Below are positions 20,317-29,051 of a DNA stretch of 64,000 nt, piece after piece. Made by a program: the position numbers and the translations under genes. The notes below the pieces were generated by a model. It was not told the DNA's origin. It was given only the letters and a program-made list of their open reading frames with translations, and did not search any database. This stretch comes from Cupriavidus basilensis OR16 (GTDB lineage Bacteria > Pseudomonadota > Gammaproteobacteria > Burkholderiales > Burkholderiaceae), in contig NZ_AHJE01000013.1 of the NCBI RefSeq assembly GCF_000243095.1, positions 1 to 64,000 on the forward strand, written 5' to 3'. Positions within the stretch are counted from its first letter, which is position 1; every line of letters begins with the position of its first letter.

Positions 20317-21492
20317 ATGCTGATCGATTTTTTCTTCTCGCTGCGCCACGCCAAGCTGCCGGTCTCGGTCAAGGAATACCTGACCATGCTGGAAGCGCTC
20401 AAGGCCGAGGTGATCACGCCGTCGATCGACGAGTTCTACTACTTGTCGCGCATGACGCTGGTCAAGGACGAGAAGCACTTCGACAAGTTCGACCAGACCT
20501 TTGCCGCCTACTTCAAAGGCATCGAAAGCCTGGTCGACTGGAAATCCGACATCCCCCTGGACTGGCTCCAAAAGACGCTGGAGCGCGAGCTCTCGGCCGA
20601 GGAGAAAGCCAAGATCGAAGCCATGGGAGGGCTCGACAAGCTGATGGAGCGGCTCAAGCAGCTGCTCGACGAGCAGAAGGAAAAACACGAGGGCGGCAAC
20701 AAGTGGATCGGCACCGGCGGCACCTCGCCGTTCGGGCACGGCGGCTATAACCCGGAAGGCATCCGCATCGGCGGCCCGTCCAAGGGCAACCGCACCGCCA
20801 TCAAGGTGTGGGAAACCCGCGCCTACAAGGACTACGACGACCAGGTCGAGCTCGGTACGCGCAATATCAAGGTGGCGCTGCGCCGGCTGCGCCGTTTCGC
20901 GCGTGAAGGCGCCGAGACCGAACTGGACCTGGACGACACCATCCATTCCACCGCCGCCAACGCCGGCCTGCTCGACATCAAGCTGCGCCCGGAACGCCAC
21001 AACAAGGTCAAGGTGCTGATGCTGATGGACGTCGGCGGCTCGATGGACGACCACATCAAGCGCGTGGAGGAATTGTTCTCGGCCACCAAGACCGAGTTCA
21101 AGCACCTGGAGTATTACTACTTCCACAACTGCGTCTATGACTACGTGTGGAAGAACAATCGCCGCCGCCACGCGGAGAAGATCGCCACGTGGGACCTGAT
21201 CCACAAGTACACGCCCGACTACAAGGTGATCTTTGTCGGCGATGCCACCATGAGCCCGTACGAGATCCTGCAGCCCGGCGGCTCGGTGGAGTACAACAAC
21301 CCGGAAGCCGGCGCGGTCTGGCTCAACCGGCTGATCGAGCAGTTCCCGCGCTTCGTCTGGCTCAACCCCGAGCCCGAAGGGCTATGGCAATACCGGCAGT
21401 CGGTGACGGTGATCAACCAGATCATGAAGTCGCGCATGTATCCGGTCACGCTCGGCGGACTCGAGCAGGCAATGCGCCTGCTCTCCAAGTAA
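20317..21492 (+). CDS. VWA-domain protein, CoxE-like
   Basis: A 391-residue cytoplasmic protein with a metal-ion-dependent adhesion site DVGGSM (Asp238, Gly240, Ser242) in a C-terminal von Willebrand A domain, and an N-terminal half rich in Lys/Glu helices. CoxE-like proteins act with MoxR/CoxD-type ATPases, and such an ATPase is encoded two genes upstream. The known model is CO dehydrogenase maturation, but no molybdenum hydroxylase is encoded nearby, so the client is unknown. The frame is intact. Confidence 0.87.
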   Translation: MLIDFFFSLRHAKLPVSVKEYLTMLEALKAEVITPSIDEFYYLSRMTLVKDEKHFDKFDQTFAAYFKGIESLVDWKSDIPLDWLQKTLERELSAEEKAKIEAMGGLDKLMERLKQLLDEQKEKHEGGNKWIGTGGTSPFGHGGYNPEGIRIGGPSKGNRTAIKVWETRAYKDYDDQVELGTRNIKVALRRLRRFAREGAETELDLDDTIHSTAANAGLLDIKLRPERHNKVKVLMLMDVGGSMDDHIKRVEELFSATKTEFKHLEYYYFHNCVYDYVWKNNRRRHAEKIATWDLIHKYTPDYKVIFVGDATMSPYEILQPGGSVEYNNPEAGAVWLNRLIEQFPRFVWLNPEPEGLWQYRQSVTVINQIMKSRMYPVTLGGLEQAMRLLSK

Positions 21493-21524
21493 CGCCACCG
21501 GGTCTGGACTGCTGCCGCCGCGCT

Positions 21525-22691
21525 TCAGGCGCGCAGCAGTCCGCCCAGCATTTCCCCCCGCCCACCCCCGTCCCCCCGCCCGCGCCCGCGCCCGAACAGC
21601 GTGCGCGCCACGCGCTCGCCATCCAGCCCGAAGCTCTGCGCCGCTGCCGCGGCGATCAATCCATCCAGTTCCGTGGTCGGCGCCAGGTCGCGTCCCTGGT
21701 AGAGCGCGCCCTGCGCCAGCCCTGGCCAGTCGGCCAGCACCCGTCCGCCCTTCACGCCACCGCCCAGTAGCATCGCCGCCGCGCCGGTGCCGTGATCGGT
21801 GCCGCCGGTGCCGTTAGCGGCCGCGGTGCGCCCGAACTCCGTGGCCACCAGCACCGTGGTGCGCTCCCACGCCGGGCCCAGCCCGTCGCGCAGCGCCGCC
21901 AGCATGGTGTCCAGGGCCTTGAGGCGAGCCGCCAGGCGTGGCGCCTGCGCGCTGTGCGTATCCCAGCCGCCGGTCTCGATCATGGCAATGCGCGGCCCGT
22001 CCGCGCGCGCCAGGAAGCCTGCGGCGAGACGGCCGAGGCTGGCCGGGTCCTGGCGCGCGCCCGCGTCTCCCGCCAGCCCCCTGGCCTGCATTGCCGCGCT
22101 CCAGAGCGGGTGCAGTTGCGCGTCCATCTCGTAGAGTTGCCCGACGCGCGTGAGCAGGTCGTCGGGTGCCGACGGCAGCGCGGATGGCGCATAGGAACCG
22201 ACTTGCACCGGGCCGCGTAGCGCAGCCGGCACCGTCGGCGCGAAGGCAATGGCATTCTCCGAGCGCTTGGGCAGCAGGCTCACCAGCCGGTTCATCCAGC
22301 CATCCTTCACCTGGTAAGGCTCGGCGCCGCCGGTCTCCAGCACGTTCTGGCCGTCGAAGTGCGAACGCTCGCGATATGGCGATGCCACCGCCTGCACAAA
22401 CAGCGCCTGCCCTGCCGTGTACATCCGTGCCGTCTCCGTCAGCGCGGGATGCAGCGCGAACGTGCCATCGAGCTTCGTGGCTTGCGCGGCGTCGATGGCC
22501 AGCGCTCCGCGCAGGCGGGCGTAACCGGGATCGGCGTAGGGAATGACCGTGTTCAAGCCATCGGCGGCGCCGCGCTGGATGACGAAGACGAAGCGATGGT
22601 CGGAGTCGACGCTGGCGAGGGTGAGGCGCGGCAACGCCAGCATCGCGCTGGCACTAGCGGTAACGCGGAGGAAATCTCGGCGGGAAAACAT
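21525..22691 (-). CDS. DUF1501 protein, Tat-exported
   Basis: A 388-residue protein with a twin-arginine signal (SRRDFLRVTASA) and the DUF1501 (sulfatase-like fold) features ETGGWDTHS, TEFGRT and GTDHGTG. The ATG at 22691 has GGAGG 8 nt upstream; a GTG 9 bp earlier is less likely. It sits 5 bp after the DUF1800 gene, and the two families almost always occur as a pair. The function is not established. The Gly/Arg-rich stretch near the end (GRGRGRGDGGG) is low complexity. Confidence 0.88.
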   Translation of the reverse strand: MFSRRDFLRVTASASAMLALPRLTLASVDSDHRFVFVIQRGAADGLNTVIPYADPGYARLRGALAIDAAQATKLDGTFALHPALTETARMYTAGQALFVQAVASPYRERSHFDGQNVLETGGAEPYQVKDGWMNRLVSLLPKRSENAIAFAPTVPAALRGPVQVGSYAPSALPSAPDDLLTRVGQLYEMDAQLHPLWSAAMQARGLAGDAGARQDPASLGRLAAGFLARADGPRIAMIETGGWDTHSAQAPRLAARLKALDTMLAALRDGLGPAWERTTVLVATEFGRTAAANGTGGTDHGTGAAAMLLGGGVKGGRVLADWPGLAQGALYQGRDLAPTTELDGLIAAAAAQSFGLDGERVARTLFGRGRGRGDGGGRGEMLGGLLRA

Positions 22692-22696
22692 GGCAA

Positions 22697-24082
22697 TCAC
22701 CTCCGTTGAAAATCGGGCGACACCAGCAGCAAGGCCAGTGCGGTCTGTGCGCTCTCGGCACGCGCGATGGCGGCGGCGGTCGGTGCCGACAGCGTGCCCG
22801 CGAGCAGCTTGGGACCGAGCTCGCGCGCGTCGATCCGGTCGCCGACGCGCGCCGCCAGCCGCTGCGCCAGCTCGACCCGGCGCACCAGTGCGTCGGGCGC
22901 GGCCCAGCTTGCGGCAATGTCGTCATAGCCCGCTGGCGAGCCCGGCCGCCAGACCGGCTGGCCGAGCTGGGTCAGCACGGGCGCGAAGTGCTGCGCACCC
23001 GCCTCGTGCAAACCCAGTCCGCGCAAGGCGGAGAGCGTCCACTCCCAAGGCGTCTTGAATTTCGCCGGCGCGCCGGCCCACGCCTCGGGCGACTGCACCA
23101 GCGCGCGATACATCTCCGGCAGCGCGCCACCACCGCGCAGGTACGCCTCGGACAAGCGCGCCACCAGCGCGGGCGGTGGCGTGTCGGCAACGAAGTGGCG
23201 CGCCAGCTTGGTGGCCAGGTGATTGGCCGTGGCCTCGCTTTGCGCGAGGTCATGCAGCACGGCCAGCGCCTGCGCCTCGCCCTGCTGCGGGTAGCTGCGG
23301 CCCAGGATGGTGCGGGTGCCGGGCTCGTGCACGCGCGTGCGGAACTGGAAGCGCCCGGGCTCGCCGTCTTCGCGCGCGCCGAGGCCGCCTATGCTCCAGC
23401 CGGTCAGTGCACGCGCAAACTCGGTCACGTCGGCCTGCTGGTAGCCGCTGCGCACGCCGAGCGTATGCAGCTCCATGATTTCGCGCGCCAGGTTCTCGTT
23501 CAATCCGAGCTGGCGCTCGGGCGCGCGTTGCGCGGCCACCCGCGCGGCCATGCTGTCGGGACCGATCGAGCGGACCTGGTCCAGGAAAACCTGCATGGCG
23601 GGATGGCGCTCCACCGCGACCAGCATGTCCTCGAAGCGCCCGAGCACATGCGGGCGGATCGCCTCGGCCTCGAACGCGCCAGCCAGCGCGGCTACGGCCG
23701 GCTTCTCCACCGAGACCGCGAAGTGGTTGGACCAGAAATGCACCAGCCGCTCGACGAACGGCGCCTGCGTCACCAGGGCACTGGTCACGCGCGCGTCGAC
23801 GGCGTCGCGATAGGCCTCGCGCGTCTCGCGCTGCAACTGCTGGCGCGCCGCGGTCTTGGCGTCGGCCTGCGCCTGGCGCACCTCGCGCTGCTGCGCGCCG
23901 AACGCGCCGGCCAGCGCGGGGGTGCCCGGCTGCGCGCTCCAGGCCGCGGGCCTGGCCTCGTAGCGCTCGAACTGGCCCAGCAGCCAGCCGCGCGGATCGG
24001 CCGGCGGCGGCTCGTCCGGGCGCGCGCCCAGCCCGAACCGGTTGACCGCGACAGCCGCGGCCGTCATGGCGGTGTTTGTCAT
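22697..24082 (-). CDS. DUF1800 protein
   Basis: A 461-residue DUF1800 protein: NRFGLGARPDE near the start, HFWSNHFAVS, ELHTLGVRSGYQQADV and LARHFVADTPP are all family blocks. The ATG at 24082 is chosen because GGGGAGC lies 5-6 nt upstream and the domain starts directly after it, but the upstream Spy-like frame runs into it without a stop (see that entry). DUF1800 proteins pair with DUF1501 proteins; their role is unknown. Confidence 0.85.
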   Translation of the reverse strand: MTNTAMTAAAVAVNRFGLGARPDEPPPADPRGWLLGQFERYEARPAAWSAQPGTPALAGAFGAQQREVRQAQADAKTAARQQLQRETREAYRDAVDARVTSALVTQAPFVERLVHFWSNHFAVSVEKPAVAALAGAFEAEAIRPHVLGRFEDMLVAVERHPAMQVFLDQVRSIGPDSMAARVAAQRAPERQLGLNENLAREIMELHTLGVRSGYQQADVTEFARALTGWSIGGLGAREDGEPGRFQFRTRVHEPGTRTILGRSYPQQGEAQALAVLHDLAQSEATANHLATKLARHFVADTPPPALVARLSEAYLRGGGALPEMYRALVQSPEAWAGAPAKFKTPWEWTLSALRGLGLHEAGAQHFAPVLTQLGQPVWRPGSPAGYDDIAASWAAPDALVRRVELAQRLAARVGDRIDARELGPKLLAGTLSAPTAAAIARAESAQTALALLLVSPDFQRR

Positions 24083-24649
24083 GTGTTGCTCCCCTGGGAC
24101 GTGCTTGCTACCTTGGTCCTGGCCGCAATCGCTGTCGTCGTCGTTATCGTTATCGTTCGCCGCATCATGGCGCCGCCTTCGCGGGCCGGGCCGGGCCGGT
24201 GCGCAGCGGGCCGCGCTGGACCATGCATCGGCCAGCTTCTCCCGGTCCGCGGGCGACAGCGTGGCGGCAAAATCCACCACGCTGCCTTCGAGCTGGCTGC
24301 GCACCGCGGCATCGGCCTCGCGCGTGCGGGCTAAAGCCGCCGCCAGCGCGTCGCGCTCGAACTGCGGCTGCCGCAGCAGTTGCTCCACCTGGCGGCGTCC
24401 ATCGCGCGCGGCGTCCACCTCGGCGGCCGCGCCGCGGCGTGCCGCGCGCAAGCCTTGCAGGAACTGCCTGCGCTGCTCAGCCTCCAGCCCGTCGGCGGCA
24501 AAGCGCAGGCCGCGCGGCTGCGCGGCTGCGTTGCGCTCCGCGGCGTACCAGCGATAGCCGCCGCCGCCAATCGCGCCCAGCAGGAACACGTTGACCAGCA
24601 CGGAGACCGCCAGCGCCATCCTGAGCCGCTTCGGCGTACGCTCGTTCAT
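24083..24649 (-). CDS. Membrane-anchored Spy/CnrX-like periplasmic protein (3' end unclear)
   Basis: The first 30 residues hold one membrane segment (LAVSVLVNVFLLGAIGGGGY). The periplasmic part is helical and Arg/Ala/Glu-rich (EQRRQFLQGLRAARRGAAAE, LEGSVVDFAATLSPADREKLAD), as in the metal-resistance/Spy family that binds metals or unfolded proteins. No in-frame stop follows: reading continues through an Asp/Asn repeat (NDNDNDDDSD) straight into the DUF1800 protein. Either this is a real fusion or a stop was lost by a small indel near 24170-24200; the ribosome site before DUF1800 favours the latter. It overlaps the upstream gene by 4 bp. Confidence 0.7.
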
Positions 24650-25044
24650 TCTTCGCTCCCGCTGTGCGCCATGCCACCGAAGCCGGTCGAGGCATAGGGC
24701 AGATCGATGGCGGCCGGCACCGGCACCGTTGCCAGCACGGCCGAGACCAGCAACGCGCCCGCCAAGCTACCGGCCAGGCCGACGCCAGCCAGGCCCAGCC
24801 CGGACCACCACCACGGCGAGCGTGGCGTTGGCGCGCTCGCGGCGATGCGGCGCTGCAACGCCGCTTCCGGGGCCGCCACCTGATGCGCGGCCAGCAAGCG
24901 GTCGAGCGCGGCGGCGTTGGCCAGCGCAGCAAGATGCCCGGGATCGGCGGCCATGGCCTGGCCCTCGGCCCGCTCCCCTTCGGGCCAGCGTGCCGGGTCG
25001 GCACCGTAGCTCTCGGTCAGTGCGCGAAATCTCTCGGGTGTCAT
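24646..25044 (-). CDS. Small single-span membrane protein, probable anti-sigma factor
   Basis: A 132-residue protein: N-terminal cytoplasmic helical part (MTPERFRALTESYGADPARWP), one membrane span (GLGLAGVGLAGSLAGALLVSAVLATV, given here in two pieces by position: about residues 82-107) and a short periplasmic tail. It overlaps the ECF sigma gene by 4 bp upstream and the Spy-like gene by 4 bp downstream, so its position and topology fit an anti-sigma factor. No zinc HxxxCxxC motif is seen, so it is not the ZAS type. Confidence 0.65.
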   Translation of the reverse strand: MTPERFRALTESYGADPARWPEGERAEGQAMAADPGHLAALANAAALDRLLAAHQVAAPEAALQRRIAASAPTPRSPWWWSGLGLAGVGLAGSLAGALLVSAVLATVPVPAAIDLPYASTGFGGMAHSGSEE

Positions 25045-25601
25045 CGCAAGTCCTCGTGATGGCCGTCCTGCATGAGCAAGTCGCGCAGGTTGCGCCGTGC
25101 GCGCGCGAGCAAGCTTTCCAGCGCCTCGATGCTGATGCCCATCAGCGCGGCGGCCTCGCCGTTGGGCAACTCCTGGTAGTACTGCAGCACCAGCGCCTCG
25201 CGCTGGCGCGCGGGCAGCTTCGCCAGTGCCGCGCCCACGCGCGCGCCCTGCGCGGCCACATCCAGCGCTTCCTCCGGTCCCGCCCCGGGCGCCGCCTGCT
25301 CGGGCATAGCCTCGATCGCCTGCTCTTGCGTACCGCGCAAGCGGTCGTAGCAGAGATTCAGCGCCACGCGATGCAGCCAGGTGTCAAAGCGCGCCCGGCC
25401 GGGTTGCCAGCGCGCGGCCTCTCTCCACAGCCGCATGAACACTTCCTGCGCCACGTCCTCCGCTTCACCGCGGTCTCCCAGCATGCGCGTGGCCAGCGCG
25501 AGCACGCGCGGCAGCTTGCGCGAGACCATCTCGCGCACCGCGGCTGCATCATGCCTGCCGACCCGCGCCAGCAACACATCGTCCGGATCTTTGTCGCTCA
25601 A
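25041..25601 (-). CDS. ECF-family RNA polymerase sigma factor
   Basis: A 186-residue sigma factor with region 2 (RMLGDRGEAEDVAQEVFMRLW) and region 4 (LPARQREALVLQYYQELPNG, EAAALMGISIEALESLLARARRNLR). The start must be TTG at 25601 because a stop lies nine codons upstream and no other start codon is in between. It begins an overlapping chain with a membrane protein, a Spy-like protein, DUF1800 and DUF1501 genes and probably controls them in response to an envelope signal. Confidence 0.88.
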   Translation of the reverse strand: MSDKDPDDVLLARVGRHDAAAVREMVSRKLPRVLALATRMLGDRGEAEDVAQEVFMRLWREAARWQPGRARFDTWLHRVALNLCYDRLRGTQEQAIEAMPEQAAPGAGPEEALDVAAQGARVGAALAKLPARQREALVLQYYQELPNGEAAALMGISIEALESLLARARRNLRDLLMQDGHHEDLR

Positions 25602-25677
25602 TGGGTGTGGTTCCGCGTTGCCGCTTCATCCTTCTCGTAATCCACGCCCGCCCCCGGGGCGGGCGCGCATTGCCTCG

Positions 25678-25788
25678 TCAGTAGACAAAAACCGGCGCGC
25701 GATAGTGATAGTAGGCGGGCCGGGCCGGCACGATCACGCAGCCTGACAACGTAACGGCGACAAGCGCCGCGATCAAAAGGCTTTTCAT
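25678..25788 (-). CDS. 36-residue lipoprotein
   Basis: A very small predicted lipoprotein: MKSLLIAALVAVTLSGCVIV, with lipobox LSGC (Cys17), then a Pro/Tyr-rich mature part (RPAYYHYRAPVFVY). The mature protein is only 20 residues. AGGGGAAA lies before the ATG. It sits between the YXWGXW gene and the ECF sigma gene on the same strand. Similar Tyr-rich mini-lipoproteins are often missed in annotation; no function is known to me. Confidence 0.68.
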   Translation of the reverse strand: MKSLLIAALVAVTLSGCVIVPARPAYYHYRAPVFVY

Positions 25789-25842
25789 CGATTTCCCCTT
25801 GCTATGGTTTGCTGCCAACGCGCGTCACCAAGGCCATGCCGA

Positions 25843-26160
25843 TCACGCCGCCCAATGCCCTTCGACCCAGCGCCATTGCGGGCCGCGCGCCACCCAGTGC
25901 CCCGGCACCCAGCGGTAGCCCGCCCTGGCGGGACGCCAATGGCCACCCAGCCAGACGTAGGCGCCATTGCGCCATTGCCAGTGGCCCGGATCCCAGACGT
26001 AGCCGCCACGCGCGGGCGGCAGGACCTCCTGGCGCATCGGCGGGGGCGCCGAGGGCGCGATCACGATGGTTTGAGCGATTGCCGGCGCCAGCGCGAACGC
26101 CGCCGTCGCGGCGACGCCCAGGCGGGCAAGGCTAGATGAAAGGGGCGATGACCTGCGCAT
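25843..26160 (-). CDS. YXWGXW-repeat exported protein
   Basis: A 105-residue exported protein: signal peptide (cleavage near AIA-QT, residue 29) and a mature part of Trp/Tyr/His repeats, YVWDPGHWQWRNG, YVWLGGHWRPARAG, YRWVPGHWVARG and WRWVEGHW. This repeat family is common in betaproteobacteria and has no established role, though surface or envelope functions are suspected. It is on the same strand as the sigma-factor chain, 54 bp from the mini-lipoprotein. Confidence 0.85.
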   Translation of the reverse strand: MRRSSPLSSSLARLGVAATAAFALAPAIAQTIVIAPSAPPPMRQEVLPPARGGYVWDPGHWQWRNGAYVWLGGHWRPARAGYRWVPGHWVARGPQWRWVEGHWAA

Positions 26161-26300
26161 GAGAACCTCCAGTCCACAATCGACGGCCTGGCGCAGCTTG
26201 CGCGCAGGCTTGTCATGTCTGTCATGTCTCTTAAACGCAGGCGGGCGGAGAAAACCGTCGCGGGAAAACGTAAGTTTTGATTACAGCAGGCGCGCGCGGC

Positions 26301-27203
26301 TCACACCACCACGTCCACGCCTTCCATCACCCACTGGCGGAAGGTCTGCAGCGCAGGCAGGTGCTGTTTCTGTTCGGGATAGCAAAGGTAATAGCCCTTC
26401 TTGCTAAGCACCCGGGCGGGATGCGCCACCACCAGCACGCCGGTGGCAAGCTCCTCCTCGATCAGGCAGCGCGGGATCAGCGCGATGCCGAGCCCCGACA
26501 TCGCCGCCTGCGTGAGCAGCGAGAACTGGTCGAAGCGCGCGCCGCTCCACGCCTTGCGGGTCGCGACGCCAAGCTCGGCGAACCAGTCGGGCCAGGCTTC
26601 AGGCACGGTGGTGTGATGCAGCAGGGGAAAACGCAGCAGCGCCGAGGGCACGCGCGCCATGCCTTCCGGCTCGCCGGCCAGCAAGGCCGGGCGGCACACG
26701 GGCAGCACCTCGCGGCCGGTCATGTAGTCGGCCAGGCTGCCAGGCCACATGCCGTCGCCGAAGCGGATGGCCGCATCGAGGTCGGGCTGGGAGAAGTCAT
26801 AGCCCTGCGCATGCGGCACGAATTCAAGGCTGACGTCGGGATGCTTCTCGAAGAACTGCGGCAAGCGCGGGATCAACCACTTGGCGCCCAGCGTGGGCAT
26901 GCTGGCGATATGCAGGGTGCCGCCGCGGCCCTGCTTGGCGATCAGCTCCACCGTGGCGGCCTCGATCTCGGTCAGGCTGGGGCGGATGCGGTCCAGGTAG
27001 CGCTGGCCGGCATCGGTCAGCATCAGGCGCTGGCGCACACGCTCGAACAGCTCCACGCCCAGGAAGGCCTCCAGGCTGCGCACCTGCTTGCTCACGGCAC
27101 CCTGGGTGACGTGGAGCTCCCGTGCCGCGGCGGTGAAACTGTTGTAGCGCGCGGCAGCCTCAAAGGCCTGCAATTCAGTCAGCGACGGACACAAGCGTCG
27201 CAT
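26301..27203 (-). CDS. LysR-family regulator, GcvA-like
   Basis: A 300-residue LysR regulator. The HTH is FEAAARYNSFTAAARELHVT then QGAVSKQVRSLE, and the effector domain has the GcvA/AmpR-type LTEIEAAT, LHIASMPTLGAKWLIPRLP and GLGIALIPRCLI blocks. It is divergent from a Bug-type binding protein gene; the 131-bp gap holds an inverted repeat suited to LysR binding. It likely controls the Bug/N-formylglutamate hydrolase pair. The frame is intact. Confidence 0.9.
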   Translation of the reverse strand: MRRLCPSLTELQAFEAAARYNSFTAAARELHVTQGAVSKQVRSLEAFLGVELFERVRQRLMLTDAGQRYLDRIRPSLTEIEAATVELIAKQGRGGTLHIASMPTLGAKWLIPRLPQFFEKHPDVSLEFVPHAQGYDFSQPDLDAAIRFGDGMWPGSLADYMTGREVLPVCRPALLAGEPEGMARVPSALLRFPLLHHTTVPEAWPDWFAELGVATRKAWSGARFDQFSLLTQAAMSGLGIALIPRCLIEEELATGVLVVAHPARVLSKKGYYLCYPEQKQHLPALQTFRQWVMEGVDVVV

Positions 27204-27225
27204 AGATAACCCCCAACTTCACTAC

Positions 27226-27259
27226 CAAACGGAATGATCGCACGATTTTATTTCGTTTG
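27226..27259. promoter_or_regulatory. Candidate LysR operator
   Basis: CAAACGGAAT (27226-27235) and ATTTCGTTTG (27250-27259) are inverted repeats matching at 9 of 10 positions, 14 bp apart, in the gap between the divergent lysR and Bug genes. Position and symmetry fit a LysR-type site; the assignment is inferred. Confidence 0.45.
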
Positions 27260-27334
27260 CGGCCTGCCTGCACGAACAAGCAGAATCGGGGAAGCCTCTC
27301 TTCTCCTCATTTCCCACCATTCAGGAACCGAACC

Positions 27335-28321
27335 ATGCAACGCCGTAACATGCTCCGCCTCCTTGCCGCCGCCACGGGTGCCGCCGCCGCCGGCCTGTCG
27401 CTGTCGGCCGCTGCCCAGGGCACCTACCCGACCAAGCCGATCTCGCTGGTCGTGCCGTTCCCGGCAGGTGGCACCACCGACATCGTGGCGCGCATCGTGG
27501 CCGACAAGCTCGGCCAGCAACTGGGCCAGACCGTGGTGGTGGACAACCGCGGCGGCGCCGGCGGCAGCATCGGTACCGGTTACCTGGCCAAGGCCGCGCC
27601 GGACGGCTACACCCTGGGCATCGCCACCGCGTCCACCCACGGCATCAACCCCGCCGTGTACCCGCGCCTGTCGTATGACGCTACCAAGGACTTCACCACC
27701 ATCACCAACCTGGCTTCAGTGCCCAACGTGATGAGCATCAACCCGGCCGTGAAGGCCAACGACATGAAGGCCTTCATCGCGCTGGCCAAGGCCCAGCCGA
27801 ACAAGATGGCCTACGGCTCGGCCGGCAATGGCAGCGTCTCGCACATGATGGGCGAGCTGTTCAAGCTGAGCAGCAAGACCGAGCTCCTGCACGTGCCGTA
27901 CAAGGGCGTGGGCCCCGCGCTGAACGACGCGCTGGCCAACCAGGTGCAGGTGCTGTTCGATAACTTGCCCTCCTCGCTGCCGTTCATCGAAGGCGGCAAG
28001 CTGCGCGCCCTGGCCGTGGCTTCGCCCAAGCGCGTGCCGGCCCTGCCCAACGTGCCCACCTTCGCCGAACTCGGCCTGCCCGAAGTCAACGACGCCGCCT
28101 GGTTCGGCCTGATCGCGCCGGCCAACCTGCCTGCCGACGTGCAAGCCAAGCTGCACGACGCCGCCGTCAAGGTGCTGGCGCTGCCCGAAGTAAAGGCTAA
28201 GCTGGAGAAGCTGGGCGCGGTGCCGGTTGGCAACACGCCGGCGCAATTCGCCGCGCAGATCAAGTCCGAAGTGGCGAAGAACAAGCGCATCGCCGCCGCA
28301 GCCAAGATCACCCTGGATTAA
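27335..28321 (+). CDS. Bug/TctC-family periplasmic solute-binding protein
   Basis: A 328-residue exported binding protein of the Bug family, expanded in Bordetella and Cupriavidus, which bind carboxylates and amino acids. Signal peptide to AAA-QG (about residue 27); then PTKPISLVVPFPAGGTTDIV, VVVDNRGGAGGSIGT, VPYKGVGPALND and PTFAELG, all Bug hallmarks. No TctAB membrane genes are adjacent, as is usual. The ATG at 27335 has AGGAA upstream. The next gene starts 12 bp later, so the ligand may be related to an N-acylated amino acid; this is inference. Confidence 0.92.
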   Translation: MQRRNMLRLLAAATGAAAAGLSLSAAAQGTYPTKPISLVVPFPAGGTTDIVARIVADKLGQQLGQTVVVDNRGGAGGSIGTGYLAKAAPDGYTLGIATASTHGINPAVYPRLSYDATKDFTTITNLASVPNVMSINPAVKANDMKAFIALAKAQPNKMAYGSAGNGSVSHMMGELFKLSSKTELLHVPYKGVGPALNDALANQVQVLFDNLPSSLPFIEGGKLRALAVASPKRVPALPNVPTFAELGLPEVNDAAWFGLIAPANLPADVQAKLHDAAVKVLALPEVKAKLEKLGAVPVGNTPAQFAAQIKSEVAKNKRIAAAAKITLD

Positions 28322-28333
28322 ACGACGCACATC

Positions 28334-28992
28334 ATGACGGAAGCAGACCGAAAGACCGGGCCCAGCCCTTACCTCCTGCAACTGCCGCAAGGCGAGAGCA
28401 GCCCGCTCTTTCTCGATTCGCCGCATAGCGCCACCAGCTACCCGGCCGATTTCCGGCCGGCGGCCGGCTTGCCCCTGGCGCTGCTGCGCCAGGCCGAAGA
28501 CACCTTCGTCGACGAGCTGTACGCCGACGCTCCCGCACGGGGCATTGCGCTGCTGTGCGCGGGTTTCCCGCGCAGCTACCTGGATGCCAACCGCGGCATC
28601 GAGGAAATCGACGAAGCCGTGCTCGACGCGCCCTCCGGCCCGCGCCAGGAAACCTCCAAGACCCGTCTTGGCAAGGGCCTGGTGTGGCGCGTGCTGGATT
28701 CGTGGTGGGCGATCGCGACGGCACCACCTGCGACACGCGCTTCACGGACCGCGTGGAAGGCGTGCTCAAGGACATGGGCTACGACGTCTGGCGCAACCAC
28801 CCTTACAAGGGCGTGGAGATCGTGCGCGTGGTCGGCCAGCCGGCGCACAAGCGCCACAGCCTGCAGCTTGAGATCAACCGCAAGCTGTACATGGATGAAG
28901 TCGGCCTGGTGCACAACGCGGGCTTCGGCAAGCTCAAGGCCGACCTCAACGCGCTGCTCGACGACCTCAAGGTCTTCATCAAGACCGTCTGA
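28334..28992 (+). pseudogene. N-formylglutamate amidohydrolase, internally deleted and frameshifted
   Basis: The start (SPLFLDSPHSATSYPADFRP, FVDELYADAP) and the end (FVVGDRDGTTCDTRFTD, DVWRNHPYKGVEIVR, KLYMDE) belong to one N-formylglutamate deformylase-family hydrolase. Between them the frame changes at about 28705, and the text goes from GLVWRVLD directly to FVVGDRDG. In relatives, as I recall them, about 60-70 residues including a conserved NCHSMPS-type segment lie here. Total length is about 219 residues against an expected 270-290. As it stands the product would be inactive. It follows the Bug gene by 12 bp. Confidence 0.75.
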
Positions 28993-29051
28993 GCGTTGAA
29001 CTGAGCGTCGAAAGCCATTCAGCGATTCAGCGTCCAGGCGCTGAAGGCCAG

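Noticed and set aside
22692-22700. GTG 22700 as start of the DUF1501 gene
   Set aside because: The ATG at 22691 has a well-spaced GGAGG and starts directly at the Tat signal.
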